DNA of 64,000 nt from Vombatus ursinus (GCF_900497805.2 NW_020940358.1:30883948-30947947), one strand, 5' to 3'; positions 44,991 to 56,399 are shown, counted from the first letter of the stretch. The notes: generated from the sequence alone by a model not told the origin. A program made the numbers and translations.

Positions 44991-45232
44991 GGTGGCACAG
45001 TGGGTAGAGCACTGGGCTTGGAATCAGGAAGACTCATTTTCCTGAATTCAAATCTAGCCTCAAACACTTACTAGCTGTGTAACCCTGGGAAAGTCACTTA
45101 ACCCTATTTGCCTCAGTTTCCTTATCTGTAAAATGAGCTGGAGAAGGAAATGGCAAACCACTCCAGTGTCTCTGCCAAGAAAACCCCAAAAGGGGTCAAA
45201 AAGAGTCAGACACGACTGAATAACAACAACAC
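44991..45232 (+). mobile_element. MAR1 CORE-SINE
   Basis: ggggaagctaggtggcacag head, ttcaaatctagcctcaaac, ggagaaggaaatggcaaacc, gccaagaaaaccccaaaagg, gagtcagacacgactgaata, acaacaac end. The best-kept MAR1 of the window. Confidence 0.95.
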
Positions 45233-45379
45233 TCAAAGAGGGAGCACCTCCCACTGTCCCCCTACCCCATCTCAGGTATCAGAAGTAGAAAAGGCATCTG
45301 AGATCTGGAGTCTCCAAATCTACACTCAATATAGGTGACTGGAACTTTTTAAATGACAGAGTGATGATGGTTTTCTCTG

Positions 45380-45496
45380 AATCTTGTCACTTGCCCCAGG
45401 GTCACATGGCTAGTAAGTGTCTGAGGCTCTATTTGAAGTTAGATCTTCCTAATTCCAAGCTTAGTGCTCTAACCACTGTACCATCTACCTGCTATT
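45380..45496 (-). mobile_element. tRNA-headed SINE fragment
   Basis: cttgccccagggtcacatgg, gctagtaagtgtctgaggct, cactgtaccatctacctgc; tail missing. Confidence 0.7.
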
Positions 45497-46021
45497 TATT
45501 TGAATTAAATAATTATAAAGGAATATTTAATTCAAATATATAGCAAATAACAAATGTAGCAATGTTCCCTTCCCCCATACACCTTTAGGGGCATAATCTT
45601 CCCTACATCATCTTGGTCTCAGTCAGGGGTGGGGAGGAGCAGGCTTAAACTTTAGCTCAGTTCCTTCACACATTGGTCCCACCAAGTTCATACCCAAAGA
45701 TGGGTGAATCCTCAGCTATCTCTAGGCTGGATCCCAAATGTCACTCATTCCTCTTTGTAGCAGTGATGCTGGCTAGTTATAAACCTAGATTCTGGAACCC
45801 TGGGATGCTAGAGCTTTCAAACTCACAAAGCCCCAGAGGGTCCATTCCCTTCACCTAGAATAGAAAAGAGCAAACACATAGGCCAAGGACTGAGACCCCC
45901 TTTCCTGTGCCATATGGCCTCAGAAGGAGAGAAGGTCCCACAGCTTTCCCCCTTATAGCAAGGTCTCTTGTTGTCTAGCATGAATGAAAGAGCCACTGAT
46001 TCCTCAAGAGTGAATGAGGCA

Positions 46022-47693
46022 GTATTAAACAGCAGAAATCATCAAAACAATCTGGTACTAGCTAAGAAATAGAGTTGTGGATCAGTGGCATAGATTAGGT
46101 ACACAATATACAATAATAAAAGACCATAGTAATCTAATTTTTATAAATGCAAAGATCCAAGTTTTTGGGATAAGAACTTACTGTTTGACAAAAGCTGCTG
46201 GGAAAACTGGAAAACAGTTTGGCAGAAACTAGGTTTAGACCAACATCTCACATCATATACCAAGATAAGAACAAAATGGGTACATGATTTAGAAATAAAG
46301 GGTGATACCATAAGCAAATAAGGGAGCATGCAATCATTTACCTGTCAAATCTATAGAGAAGGGAAGAATTTATGACCAAACAGGAGATGAAAAGTATTAT
46401 GAGATATAAAGTGGATAATTTTGATTATATTAAATTTAAAAGTTTCTGCACAAATAAAATCAATACAGTCAGGTTTAGAAGGAAAGCAGAAATCTGGGAA
46501 AAAAATTTTTATAGTAAGTATCTCTGATAAAGGTCTCATTTCCTAAATATATAGAAAATGGTGTTAAATTTATAAGAATATGAGTCAATTCCCAGTTGAT
46601 AAATGGTCAAAGGATAGGACAGGCAGTTTTCAGATGAAGAAATCAAAGCTATCTATAGTCATATCAAAAAATGCTTTAAATCACTATTGATTAGAGAAAT
46701 ATAAATTAAAATAACTCTGAGGTACCACCTCACACCTATCGAATTAGCTAATATGATAGAAAAGGAAAATGATAAATATTGGGGGGCGGATATGGGAAAA
46801 TTGGGACATTAATGCATTGTTGGTGGAGTTGTGAAGTGATCCAACCATTCTGGAGAGCAATTACTACTACTAGGTCTGTATCCCAGAGAGATTTTTTGTT
46901 TTGGTGAGGCAATTGGGATTAAGTGACTTGCCCAGAGTCACGCAGCTAGTGAGTGTTATAGTGTCTGAGGCTGGATTTGAACTCAGGTCCTTCTGACTTC
47001 AAGGCCGGTGCTATCCACTGCACCACCTAGCTGCCCCCCAAACAGATTTTTTAAAAAAGAGAAAAGGACAATTTGTACAAAAATATTTATAGCAGCTCTT
47101 TTTGTTGTGGCAAAGAACTGGAAATTGAGGGGATGTTTATCATTTGGCTAAACAACTTGTGGTATATGAATGTAATGGAATACTATTGTGTTATAAGAAG
47201 TGACAAGAAGGATGATTTCAGAAAAACCCAGAAAGACTTTCATAAACTGATGCAAAGTGAAATGAGCAGAACCAGGAAAACATTGTACATAGTAACAGCA
47301 ATATTGTATAATGATCAGCTATGAATGATTTAGCTATCCCCAGCAATACAATGATGTAAGGCAATTCCAAAGGACCCATGATGAGAAATGCTATCTATCT
47401 GCAGAAAAAGAATTGATGGAGTCTGACTACAGATTGAAGCATACTATTTTTTGCTTTTCTCCATGTTTTTTTTTCTTTTTGGTCTATGTTTTCTTTCACA
47501 ACATTACTAATATGGAAATATATTTTGCATGATTGCACGAGTATAACCTATATCAAATTGTTTACCATCTCAGGGCGGGGGACAGGAAGGGAAGGAGAGA
47601 GAGAAGGGACTTGGAACTCAAAATTTAAGAAAAGGAATGTTAAATATCATTTTTATGTGCAATTGGGAAAAAAATAAAATACTATTTTAAAAA
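46022..47693 (+). mobile_element. L1 LINE, 5'-truncated, exact 16-base TSD, SINE inside
   Basis: Sense-strand ORF2 C-terminal part (TKAAGKTGK near 46190, the gttgataaatggtcaaagg block at 46595, ADDFRKT-like KDDFRKTQKDFHKLMQSEMS at 47073-47324) and a 3' UTR ending ataaaatactattttaaaaa. TSD AAGAGTGAATGAGGCA at 46006-46021 and 47694-47709, exact. The tryptophan codon that is a stop in two other copies is TGG at 46604-46606. Many frame breaks. The region lost around 46860, before the SINE, suggests a small deletion. Confidence 0.96.
46898..47043 (-). mobile_element. tRNA-headed short SINE inside L1
   Basis: Opposite in strand to its host L1. TSD AGATTTTTT at 46889-46897 and 47044-47052. Body: gggattaagtgacttgccca, gaactcaggtccttctgact, ctgcaccacctagctgcc. 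Confidence 0.93.
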
Positions 47694-47709
47694 AAGAGTG
47701 AATGAGGCA

Positions 47710-48235
47710 AAAGAGGAATGGCTGAACCCGACAGGCCTTTTCGAATGTCTCTGTGGCCAATCAAAGAGCCTCCTCTTCAACATGTGGTTAGCCAGCTGGA
47801 ACCAGTCACGGAATGTCTACGCAGGCTCTACAGTTTCTCCAAGGAGCTTCCTTTACATGGCATTGCAGCTCTCCTGGAAGCAAGTTCCCTAGTAATTCTA
47901 TGTGGAAAGATGCCATCTCACACGTTCTGAGCATGCATCAGACCCCTGTTACATAGAAAATTAGTTTTGGTGCTACTTGGACTGAGAGGCCAAGGAAGGA
48001 AGGGGAGACCATGCTTCACAGTCTGGTACCTAGTCCTCCTGACAGAAAAGCACCAACCACCATCCTTTTCAGATTGTGGAAAATGGAGGCATTTATAGCA
48101 CCCAGGGCTCCAGCAATGGCTACTACATTAGCAGCTTGGGTGGCTGTTGTTATTGTTATTGTTATTATTTCTACCACTATAGGCCACCTTGTGCTCACCT
48201 TGAATGTTGGAATAACTCTCTGACTGCTTTCATAG
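47710..48235. other. Unique sequence, no gene recognised
   Basis: Frame 47718-47930 (plus, 70 codons, including PPLQHVVSQLEPVTECLRRL) looks helical but begins inside the L1 target site and has no clear splice support. Confidence 0.4.
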
Positions 48236-48236
48236 G

Positions 48237-48430
48237 GTCATAGAAATAGAGCTATAAGAGGTCTCAGAAACCACCTAGCCTTACTCCCTTGTTTTGTAAA
48301 TGAGAAAACGAAGGCCCAAGAAGGTTAAATAACTTATCCAAGATCACAAAGATAATAAGCATCAGAAGTGGGATTTGAACTTGGGTCCTATACTCCAGAG
48401 TCAGTGGACTTTCTGCTGTACTTTGATGCT
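48237..48430 (-). mobile_element. CORE-SINE with CR1/L3-like tail
   Basis: ggtcatagaaatagagctat, cagaaaccacctagccttac, gagaaaacgaaggcccaaga, gtgggatttgaacttgggtc. Confidence 0.75.
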
Positions 48431-48439
48431 TCCAGTCTG

Positions 48440-48990
48440 TTCTCTCTACTCTGTACGTATTACTCCATATACCACTACCAGATTTGATTTTCCTAATTTG
48501 GAGAGCTAATCTTGATACTCCCTTACTCAAAAACTTTCCCCATTAGTTACTGAATAACTCCTCAGCATGGCGTTTAAGCACTTCTGATATCCGGCTCTAA
48601 TCTTTTTTAGACATTTTTCCTTCACATACATTAGGCCACAGTCAAACAGGAATATTTACCCTTCCTCAAATATCCCCCATGATGGTAATAATAATAATGG
48701 CATTTATGTAGCTTCTGCCTAGGATTTCCTTTGTCATCTCTGCTCCAAAGCTTTCCCCGATCACTCCTAATGGAAAGTGGTCTCTTCCTCCTCTGACCCT
48801 CCCTGGTACTTGGTACCGCTCTCATTGTGCATTAGCATCCTGTTTATTATTACAGTAACCTGTGAATTTATCTTATTCCTCCATTAGGCTATAAGCTCCA
48901 TGAATTTAATTCTTTTTTGGATTCTCCAAAGCAACTCCCCTCATCTCTTACATGTAATAGGTGCTCAGTAAATATCTGTTGAGCAGGTGA
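48440..48990 (+). mobile_element. L2-type element 3' region and terminus
   Basis: tactcaaaaactttccccat, ctcagcatggcgtttaagc, ccttcctcaaatatccccc, gctataagctccatgaattt, ataggtgctcagtaaatatc. The terminus is sense. Moderately decayed. Confidence 0.75.
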
Positions 48991-49618
48991 ACATTCAGTC
49001 CTGAGTTTCAAGCTGACTTTCACATTACCTACCCTAATGATTACCTATCATATTTCTAAGCCCACTAAGATTGAAAAAAAAAGCAAAACATCAAAATATT
49101 TTCAGGTGAACAACCTACATCCCTTGGTATGCAAAGATAATGGACTTGTTAAGCTGTTAACCGATCGTGGTTTTTCAGTTCCTTTTTTCCGTAGCAGCAG
49201 AAATGGTTTAGGATTAAATGCTTGTACTCTACCCTCCCTGATGATCCTTTTCTTAGAAGCATACACTCATGAGCTGATGATAAGCAGGATTAGAGGAATG
49301 ATGTGGTCATGGCATAAACCTTTTTCCCATATGTGTAGCCATCTCTGTGCCTTTGTCCTTGGCTCGATTAACATCAGGTATGCATTAATGGAGCTAACCA
49401 GCCCATAAATGGATAAATCCGTATTTTTTTTTTTTTCAATGAAAGCAATTTTCCAACTGGGGCTGAGTGTTAATCGGTCAGGTTGTCCCAGAGCATGAGC
49501 GATTCCTGGGGGCAAAGATTTCACATTTCCATTTACTATGCACTTTGACTTTGGACAATAGAAACAGGTCATAACTATTTATGACATGAAGTTGAAAGTA
49601 TTAATGGAAGGAGGAGGA
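48991..49618. other. Unique sequence, no gene recognised
   Basis: Contains frames of 123 (49037-49408 plus) and 101 codons (49267-49572 minus) that overlap on opposite strands; neither shows a motif or convincing splice context. Confidence 0.45.
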
Positions 49619-49619
49619 A

Positions 49620-50335
49620 GAAAAAATGTCATTATAACTTGACCTAGAAAACAAGTATGTATCCCAAGGAGATCAACAACCAAATGAAAGGCCACCAAAA
49701 TATTTATGGTAGCACCTTTTATAGTAAAAAAGCTAGAAAGGGGGGCAGCTAGGTGGCGCAGTGGATAGAGCACTGGCCCTGAAGTCAGGAGTACCTGAGT
49801 TCAAATCCGGCCTCAGACCAAACACTTGACACATACTAGCTGTATGGCTTTGGGCAAGTCTCTAAACCCCGAACCCCAACAAAAAAAAAAAAAAAAAAGC
49901 TAGAAAGAAAGAAAATGAACAAGTTTTGATACATGACTGCAATGGATATTATTTCTTTGTAAGAAACAATGAATGTGATAAATATTTAGATGCATGGGAA
50001 GACCTGAATAACAATATACAGTCACTACAACAATGTAAATGGAAAGAATAAAAAAAAATGAATAATATGGAAGGCTATGAAATAATGACCAAAGACGAGG
50101 TACAAGAAGGCACCTTCCCACTTTTCACCTTCTTTGCAGAGATAGGAGAATTTGTATGTGAAATACTGCACATAATGTCAGGCTTTTTGGTTAATTTTGC
50201 TGTGTTGGCCTCTTTTCCCTATCCCCCCTACTCTATACTTACAAGGGATGGCTCTCTAGAGGAGGAAGAGGAGGGAGAGGCATTTAGGGAAATGTTGGTG
50301 ACATAAAAATAAAAGATATTAAAATTGTGCTTAAA
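49620..50335 (+). mobile_element. Old L1 ORF2 end and 3' UTR, with SINE inside
   Basis: accaaaatatttatggtagc, gacatgactgcaatggatat-type sequence and an A-rich 3' end at about 50330 (gatggctctctagaggagga). The 3' end phrase gatggctctct recurs at 63050, so both belong to one old L1 subfamily. Confidence 0.65.
49741..49892 (+). mobile_element. tRNA-headed short SINE
   Basis: ggggcagctaggtggcgcag head through an A run. TSD AAAAAAGCTAGAAAG at 49726-49740 and 49893-49907. Confidence 0.93.
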
Positions 50336-50339
50336 AAAA

Positions 50340-51035
50340 TAAGATGCCATCAAGTAGAAAACCTATAGTCTGGGTGCAATAAAGACAAACATCTATTTCC
50401 CAAATTTTGACCAACAAAGGTTGTGACCTTTGTTTCTGAGATTTTTTGCTCTGCAAGTAGAACCCCTAGGACACCTATGATTTTTCTCCCTATCTTTGCC
50501 TCTTTAAATCCCCTCAAGGCTCCAAGATGGAGGATGGGGGAAGTAGACAGTCAGTATTTGTGCTTTCTGTATATTGTATATCAAAGTAACTGGGTGAATA
50601 GGAGGTAGGAAAGGTCTGGGACATTCTACTTTCCTCATCTTCTTCACACTCATAGCCCACTCATTTTGTTGGGCTGAGCTGCATCTATCTCCCCTGCAGT
50701 TGCTATTGGACATCAGGGTAGATGGCCAGGTTATAAACAAGGAAGGAAAGGACAGAGATGATGGTTTCATGTCCATCAAAATGAAAGATAATGCATTGTT
50801 CCAGGCTTTCATTATCACTCAAACCTAAAAAGAGGGGAAGTGCTATCCCTTTTCCTATCATTCAAGCCAAACACAAGAGTTCAGTAGAAGGGAATCCATA
50901 AATTAAACATAAAATAAATTTTTAAAAAATTTAAAAATATGTAATAAAAAAGAAGAGAATCCATATGAGACTCCCCAAATGCTAGGAAATATTGGGGGAC
51001 TAGACCTTTGATTTCAGTGGTACAGGGAACTCCCA
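50340..51035. other. Mostly unique sequence, no gene recognised
   Basis: A-rich block at 50920-50960 may be an old retroposon tail. Nothing else is recognised. Confidence 0.4.
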
Positions 51036-51039
51036 GTAA

Positions 51040-51200
51040 GGAAACACCCTACAGCTTATATAGCCTTAGAAAACTGATCACCCCACAAATGATTATATGG
51101 CTTGTCTAGAGTCACATAGTCAATGTTGTGTCAAAGATGGGACTTGAACCTAGGTCTTCATGCTCCAAGGCCAGATCACCAGTATTAGATGGTGAAGTAC
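51040..51200 (-). mobile_element. Worn CORE-SINE
   Basis: gcttgtctagagtcacatag, gggacttgaacctaggtctt, catgctccaaggccagatc. Confidence 0.6.
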
Positions 51201-51249
51201 TGGACCTGCTGCCTCAGCCTGAAGGGGAAATATTTGTAAATAGGCTTCA

Positions 51250-51385
51250 CAGTTACAATAAGGACAATGCTTACAGTCTTTGTAGCCTTAGGCAAATCAC
51301 TTAGCCACCCTGGGCCTCAGTTTCCTTACCTGACTAAATGATGTCTGAGGTCCTTTCCAGGTATAGATTTATGATCATAGATTTT
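51250..51385 (+). mobile_element. MIR fragment
   Basis: ccttaggcaaatcacttagc, ctgggcctcagtttccttac, ctgaggtcctttccaggta. Confidence 0.65.
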
Positions 51386-51444
51386 ATTTTCACCATGAAC
51401 ACCTTGGACTACCCTGCCAAATGTCAATACTATATATATTTTGG

Positions 51445-51770
51445 AAAGTGTTGTGTTGAATTTTTCCTATTATCTAAAAAGTTCTCTAGAATTCCTTGTT
51501 TCTTTCAAGATTCAGCTTAGATGCCATCTCTTACACAAGAACTTTATTAATAGCCCCATTTAGTGCTCTTTTCCCTCAAATAATCTTGTATTTATTTGTG
51601 AACATGTTGTATTCCTGAGTTGTTTCCCTCTCTCTCTACCCACCCCCCCAAGCCCCCTTCCCCCGCCAGTAGAATGTAATTTCCTTAAGGAGATTGTTTG
51701 TATCCCCAGCACATCGTTCACACATTAGGGACTTTAAAAAATTCATTTGAATTGGATTTGGTCCATGTAA
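51445..51770 (+). mobile_element. L2 3' end
   Basis: tcaagattcagcttagatgc, cagtagaatgtaatttcctt, gtatccccagcacatcgttc, ttcatttgaattggatttgg. Confidence 0.8.
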
Positions 51771-52149
51771 TCTCTCAGCTAACTGAGAAATTTTCCATCT
51801 CTTTTGGATGCTTACAAACATTTATGCTTGAGTTACCTTTATGGGAGTGAATCTCCTTATCTTTAGAGGTCTGGGAATCAATCATTAGCTACAGGAAATG
51901 TACTGCTGCTGTGAACAGAATAGAAAGCTCTGATTAGAAAGAAAGAAATCATCTGTGAATCTATCTTGCCTCTTAGTAACCCAGAGCAGGATGGACAACC
52001 CAAGAATCGAAGAGTTAGAGGCATTCTATGGTTCTAGCTTGGTGATAAAGTTAGAATTCAACATAGATATATAGGTTTAACGGTTCTTCCTGGTGAAGTA
52101 GTCTGGTCCTCATGTGCACGTAGAAAGGCTTGAGATAGAATACTTAGAG

Positions 52150-52785
52150 TTTGAAAGATTCTTTCCCAGGGCTCTGGGAAATTGAGGCCATATCCCTGGG
52201 TGACTGGGAGGATAGTGGTATGCCTGACAGTAATAGGAAAGTTAGGCAGAGGGGAGGGTTAGGGGGCATGGGCAAAGATAATGAGTTCCGTTTTGGACAT
52301 GCTGAGTTTAAAATTTTTTATGGGACATCTAGTTTTAGATTGGATTTAGGAGAGAGGTTAGGGCTGGACAAATAGAATTGAGAATCATCTGTATAGAAAA
52401 GATAATTTATTTTAATGGGATCCGATGGGATCACCAAGAATGGAGAAAAGGGCCTGCAACAGAGCCTTGGGGAACACTCATGATTAGCAGTCATGGATGA
52501 AGATCCAGCAAAGAAGAGTCAGAAGGAGTGATCAGATAAGGTAGGAAAAAACCAGGAGAGAGCTATGTTATGATAACCCCAAGAGAACAGAATATCAAGG
52601 AGAGGAGGGTGACTTAGAGCCTCAAAAGGTCCTAGGCAACAGGGTAGAGGGAGAGAATGCCATAAAAGTTTGAGGAAAGATGAAAAGGTATTGAAAGGCT
52701 GTTGTGTTAAGGGGAATAGTTAATCAATTGAGAAGGTATGAAAGGATTGTTTTGCTGCAGTTGAGATTGTATAGCTAATTTTAAA
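52150..52785 (-). mobile_element. L2-clade LINE, ORF2 middle, right part beyond an L1
   Basis: Aligns block by block with 15690-16230: ctgggtgactgggaggatag, gataatgagttccgttttgg, catctagttttagattgga, gggatccgatgggatcacca, ccttggggaacactcatgat, aagatccagcaaagaagag. It continues at 54005 after the L1. Confidence 0.82.
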
Positions 52786-54004
52786 AAAATTTCCATATTA
52801 GCCATGTTACAAAAGTAAAGCAAAACAATAAAAAGCAAGAAATATAAAAGAAAGTGAAATAAGTATGCTTCAAACTACACTCAGGTGTCTTTCTAGTCAT
52901 AAATAGCATTTTTCATCATAAGTCCTTTAGAATTGTCTTGAGTCATTGTATTCATTGATCATCTAAGTCTTTCATAATTGATCATCATTACACTATTGCT
53001 GTGGCTGTGTATAATGCTCTCCTGGTTCTGCTCACTTCATTTTGCATCAGTTCATACAAGTTTTCCCAGGTTTTTCTGAAACTTTCCCCCACATAATTTC
53101 TTATAGTACAATAGTATTCCATTACATTCATATACCACCACTTGTTTAGCCATTCCCCAATTGGTGAACAACCCATCAATTTCCAATTCTTTGCCATCAC
53201 AAAGAAAGTTACTATAAATATGTTTGTACATATAGGTGCTTTCATTTTTCTTTGATCTCTTTGGGATACAGAACTACTAGTGGTATTGCTAGGTCAAAGG
53301 TAATGCAGGTTTATAGCCCTTTGTGTATAGTTTCAAATTATTCTCCAAAATAGTTAGACCACTTCACAACTCCAGTGGTTTATTAGTGTACCTATTTTCC
53401 CACATTCCCTCTAAGATTCATTATTTTCCTGTTCTGACATATTAGCCAATCTGATGGGTGTGAGGTGGTACTTCAGAATTTGCATTTCTTTAATCAATAG
53501 GGATTGAGAGCACTTTTTCATGTGACTGTTGATAGCTTTGATTTCATCCTCTGAAAAACTTCATATTCTTTGACCATTATCAATGGGGGAATGGCTCTTA
53601 TTTTTATAAATTTGGCTTACTTCCCTATGTATTTGAGAAATGAAGCCTTTGTCAGAGAAACCTGCATAAATCCATCCCAGTTTCCTGCTTTCCTTCTAAT
53701 TTTGGCTGCATTGGTTTTGTTTGTGTAAAAATATTTTAATTTCATGTCAAAATTATCCATCTTACTTCCTATGATCCTCTCTATTTCTTGTTTGGTTGTA
53801 AACACTTCCCTTATCCATAGATCTGACAGATAAAATTTTCCATGCTCCCCTAACTTGCTTATGATACCCTGCCTTTTGTGATTAAATCACATGCCCATAC
53901 CTTATCTTTATATATCAGTTTGAGATATTGATCTATGCCTACTTTCTGCCAAACTGCTCTCCAGCTTTTCTAGTAATTTTTGTCAAATGGTGAATTCTTG
54001 TGTG
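52786..54004 (-). mobile_element. L1 LINE, 5'-truncated, older, inserted in the L2
   Basis: 3' UTR, then ORF2 end frames KLMGCSPIGEWLNKWWYMNV (52988-53245) and KQEIERIIGSKMDNF (53617-53805), ending in the KNSLFDKN-like segment near 53990. A decayed duplication tgtatagctaa (about 52767) / tgtgtagcataa (about 54001) may flank it. More diverged than the L1s at 780, 36243 and 46022. Confidence 0.88.
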
Positions 54005-55150
54005 TAGCATAAATACGTAGTGATAAAGTCAGCACTGTGTAAGGATTTCCTCTAACTGTTCAGCAACATATGAACACAAACAAAAGTAATGGGTGATAGG
54101 AGGAACACAAGATAGGAGGTTAGACAGTGTGATCAGTGATAGTATAAGGGGGCATGGAACTTGAAGGCAGTGGATAGTGTAGAGGTGAGGTGGTTTACTA
54201 ACAGTTGAAACAGGGAAAGGAGGAGAGAGCAGGTGCAGGGGTGATGTCGTGGGGGGAAAATGAGGGGTAGAGAGATTAGAAGTCATGATGAGGACAAAAA
54301 ACAGGGTTAGGGGCCATAAGATAGAGGGAAAGATAGAATGATAAAGGATTATGATCAGAGAAAAGGAATTTCACAGTTCACAAACATGGAATTGACACTT
54401 GTGAGTGATGGCAAGATAAAGCATATGAGCATTGCTGTGTGTAGCTAAAGTGGACTGGGGGAGGAGATTGCGGGAAATGAGTAAATTGAGGAAGCAGGAA
54501 GTTAGAGTGTAATAACTATAAATATCTCTCTGTCTCTCTGTCTCTCTCTGTGTCTCTGTCTCTGTCTGTCTGTCTGTCTGTTTGTCTCTCTGTCTCCTCT
54601 CTCCCTTAGTATAAAGGCCATAGTTGAAGTGGAGAGAGATACCAGTCAGTAAGGCACTGAACTCATTGAGGATGAAAAGGAGAACATTCTGGGAATCAGT
54701 AGATAGCAGTTACCAGAATCTTGACTGGGTGATAAATTTAGATGAGATGATCAGAAAAAGGAGGAAAGGTTACTGGGTAATGGCGGTAGAAGGAGAGTCT
54801 GAAAGTGGTGATGGGAAGAAAGGAATATTCCAACTTCCCCACCAGTGAGTAGAGGGTTGTGTGTGGTCACCCTGGGAAGGAACTAGGTTTCAGTGTGTGC
54901 CAGAAGGGGAAGGAGTAAGAAAAGGAAAATTTTTAATATGAAAGCTATTGGTTACCTATGGAGCATCCCAGAGACCACAGTGCAAGGAGTAGGTGGAGTG
55001 ATTCTTGGAGTGATTCTTGAGAGAGTAGGGTTTAAAGGGATTGGAGTAAGGGAGCAGGCAGTGGAAGATGGGGAATGGGGTTTGTATAATGACCACCTGG
55101 GGGTCAGAATCACTGGAATGGAGACTATGGCAGAGTAAGAATACGCTAAC
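54005..55150 (-). mobile_element. L2-clade LINE, ORF2 5'-ward part (endonuclease to fingers)
   Basis: Minus-strand frame 54029-54286 and neighbours fit the stretch between endonuclease and reverse transcriptase of L2/CR1 elements; 54600-54720 gives a decayed SALLTD-type endonuclease segment. A TCTG run interrupts it at 54521-54600. Together with 52150-52785, about 1.8 kb of the LINE is present without the L1. Confidence 0.65.
54521..54600 (+). repeat. (TCTG/TCTC)n microsatellite
   Basis: About 80 bases of CT/TG-rich simple sequence inside the L2. Confidence 0.9.
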
Positions 55151-55164
55151 CATTATGTTCTCTA

Positions 55165-55335
55165 AATATGCAGCACTATCTGGTAGCATTTTTTTTTTCT
55201 CCCACACAATGAGCATTTCTCACACTTCTTGGTGACATCTGTGGCCATCTCGTGCCAGTAAAATCTGTTCCTTATTAGTTCTAGGGCCTTTTTTTGACCC
55301 ATATGTCCATATGTAGAGACTGTTTCATTTTTGTA
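55165..55335 (-). mobile_element. Fossil fragment of a Ty3/Gypsy-like LTR retroelement (integrase zinc-binding domain)
   Basis: The minus strand encodes a short piece with the histidine-histidine-cysteine-cysteine finger and the arginine-phenylalanine-tyrosine-tryptophan neighbourhood typical of the integrase N-terminal domain of Ty3/Gypsy-type elements. Only this one domain is visible; no LTRs, capsid, protease or reverse transcriptase are nearby. It is a broken, old remnant wedged between an L2 body and an L2 tail. An origin from a related integrase (another LTR family or a domesticated gene) cannot be excluded. Confidence 0.6.
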
Positions 55336-55428
55336 TTTTGTATTTCTATCCTTAGCACTTAGCATAAGGACTGGCATATAATAGATAATTAATAAATGAA
55401 TATTGATTGATTGGGGTGGGGGCTATGA
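55336..55428 (+). mobile_element. L2 3' terminus
   Basis: tatccttagcacttagcata, aggactggcatataatagat, attgattgattgg. Confidence 0.75.
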
Positions 55429-55489
55429 ACCAGAGAGGTAAGAAATTCCCCAGAGTGATCCTGCCTTTCACTGCTGTAAGAGTCTCTGT

Positions 55490-55645
55490 CACAAGGGCAG
55501 TAGAAGGAACCTTAGTGGTCAGAGAATACAATCCATACCTGAGAAAGAATTCCCAGAGTAGCAACCCAGATAATTGTTTACCCAGTCCATGCTTGGAGAA
55601 CTGCAGTGAAGAAGAACTCACTACCTCTTGAGGCAACCCACCCTA
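55490..55645 (-). mobile_element. CR1/L3 fragment
   Basis: accttagtggtcagagaata, gagaactgcagtgaagaaga, actcactacctcttgaggca, acccaccctatttt. Ends where an L1-like A/T-rich tail begins. Confidence 0.65.
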
Positions 55646-55647
55646 TT

Positions 55648-55815
55648 TTATTATTTTAATTAATTTTAAAAAATGAATAAATATTGATTTTCTCTCCCAC
55701 CTAGCCCTGCCCCATTGGGAGTGGGGAACAATTCATTGTAAGAAATATGTATAGTCAGTCATGCAAAACAAATTCCTTCATTGGCCATCCTGTAAAATGA
55801 GAGGGAAAATGAGGT
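55648..55815 (-). mobile_element. Old L1 3' UTR fragment
   Basis: T-rich start, then caattcattgtaagaaatat and caaattccttcattggccat, as in the 3' UTR at 300-380. Confidence 0.5.
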
Positions 55816-55889
55816 AGTCTCTAAGATCTAGTTTAGGTATAGTTTCTGGGAAAGGGGGAGTAATAATCCCACTGTACTTTGTCCTTGTT

Positions 55890-56395
55890 AGACATCGTAT
55901 GGAGTATTGTGTTCAGTTCTGGGCACCACAGTTTAAGAAGGGCATTGATAAGGTGGGGAATGTCCAGAGAAGGACCACCCAGTGTACATGTCATATTAAA
56001 AAAATTGGTTAAAGAAACTGGGAGTGTTTCCTCTGCTAAAGAGTTGATTCAAGGAGGACATATTGGCCCTTCTCAAGGAGGTGAAGGGTTGTCCTGTGGA
56101 GGAAGGCAGACTTGTTCTGTTTGCCACCTGAGGGGAAAAAATAGGAGCAATGGGTAAAAGTGGCTAAGAGGCAAAGTAAGGGTAGATGTCGGGACAAACT
56201 TCCCCATAATCAGTGCCATCCAAAAGTGGAGTGAACTGCCTCAAGACGTAGTGGGGTCCCTTTCTTGGAGGTCTTTAGGTTGAGGTTGTCTGACTATTTG
56301 TCAGGTATGTCACAGTGGCGATGGTATATGTGGGTTGGACCCCGGGCAACGGGGTCCCTTCCAACTCTCACGTTTTGTGATTCTCTCCTAGTTCT
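55890..56395 (+). mobile_element. CR1/L3-clade LINE ORF2 end and 3' UTR
   Basis: Sense strand. Frames contain KADLFCLPPEGKNRSNG (near 56110) and AIQKWSELPQDVVGS (near 56220), the last conserved block of CR1 ORF2, followed by gggttggaccccgggcaacg, cttccaactctcacgttttg, tgattct. Frame broken several times. This is the clearest CR1/L3 copy in the window. Confidence 0.85.
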
Positions 56396-56399
56396 AAAT

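Noticed and set aside
47718-47930. 70-codon frame with helical look
   Set aside because: Begins inside the L1 target duplication; no donor or acceptor pair fits and no family is recognised.
48991-49618. Overlapping opposite-strand frames of 123 and 101 codons
   Set aside because: Mutually overlapping, motif-free and of a length expected by chance in 64 kb.
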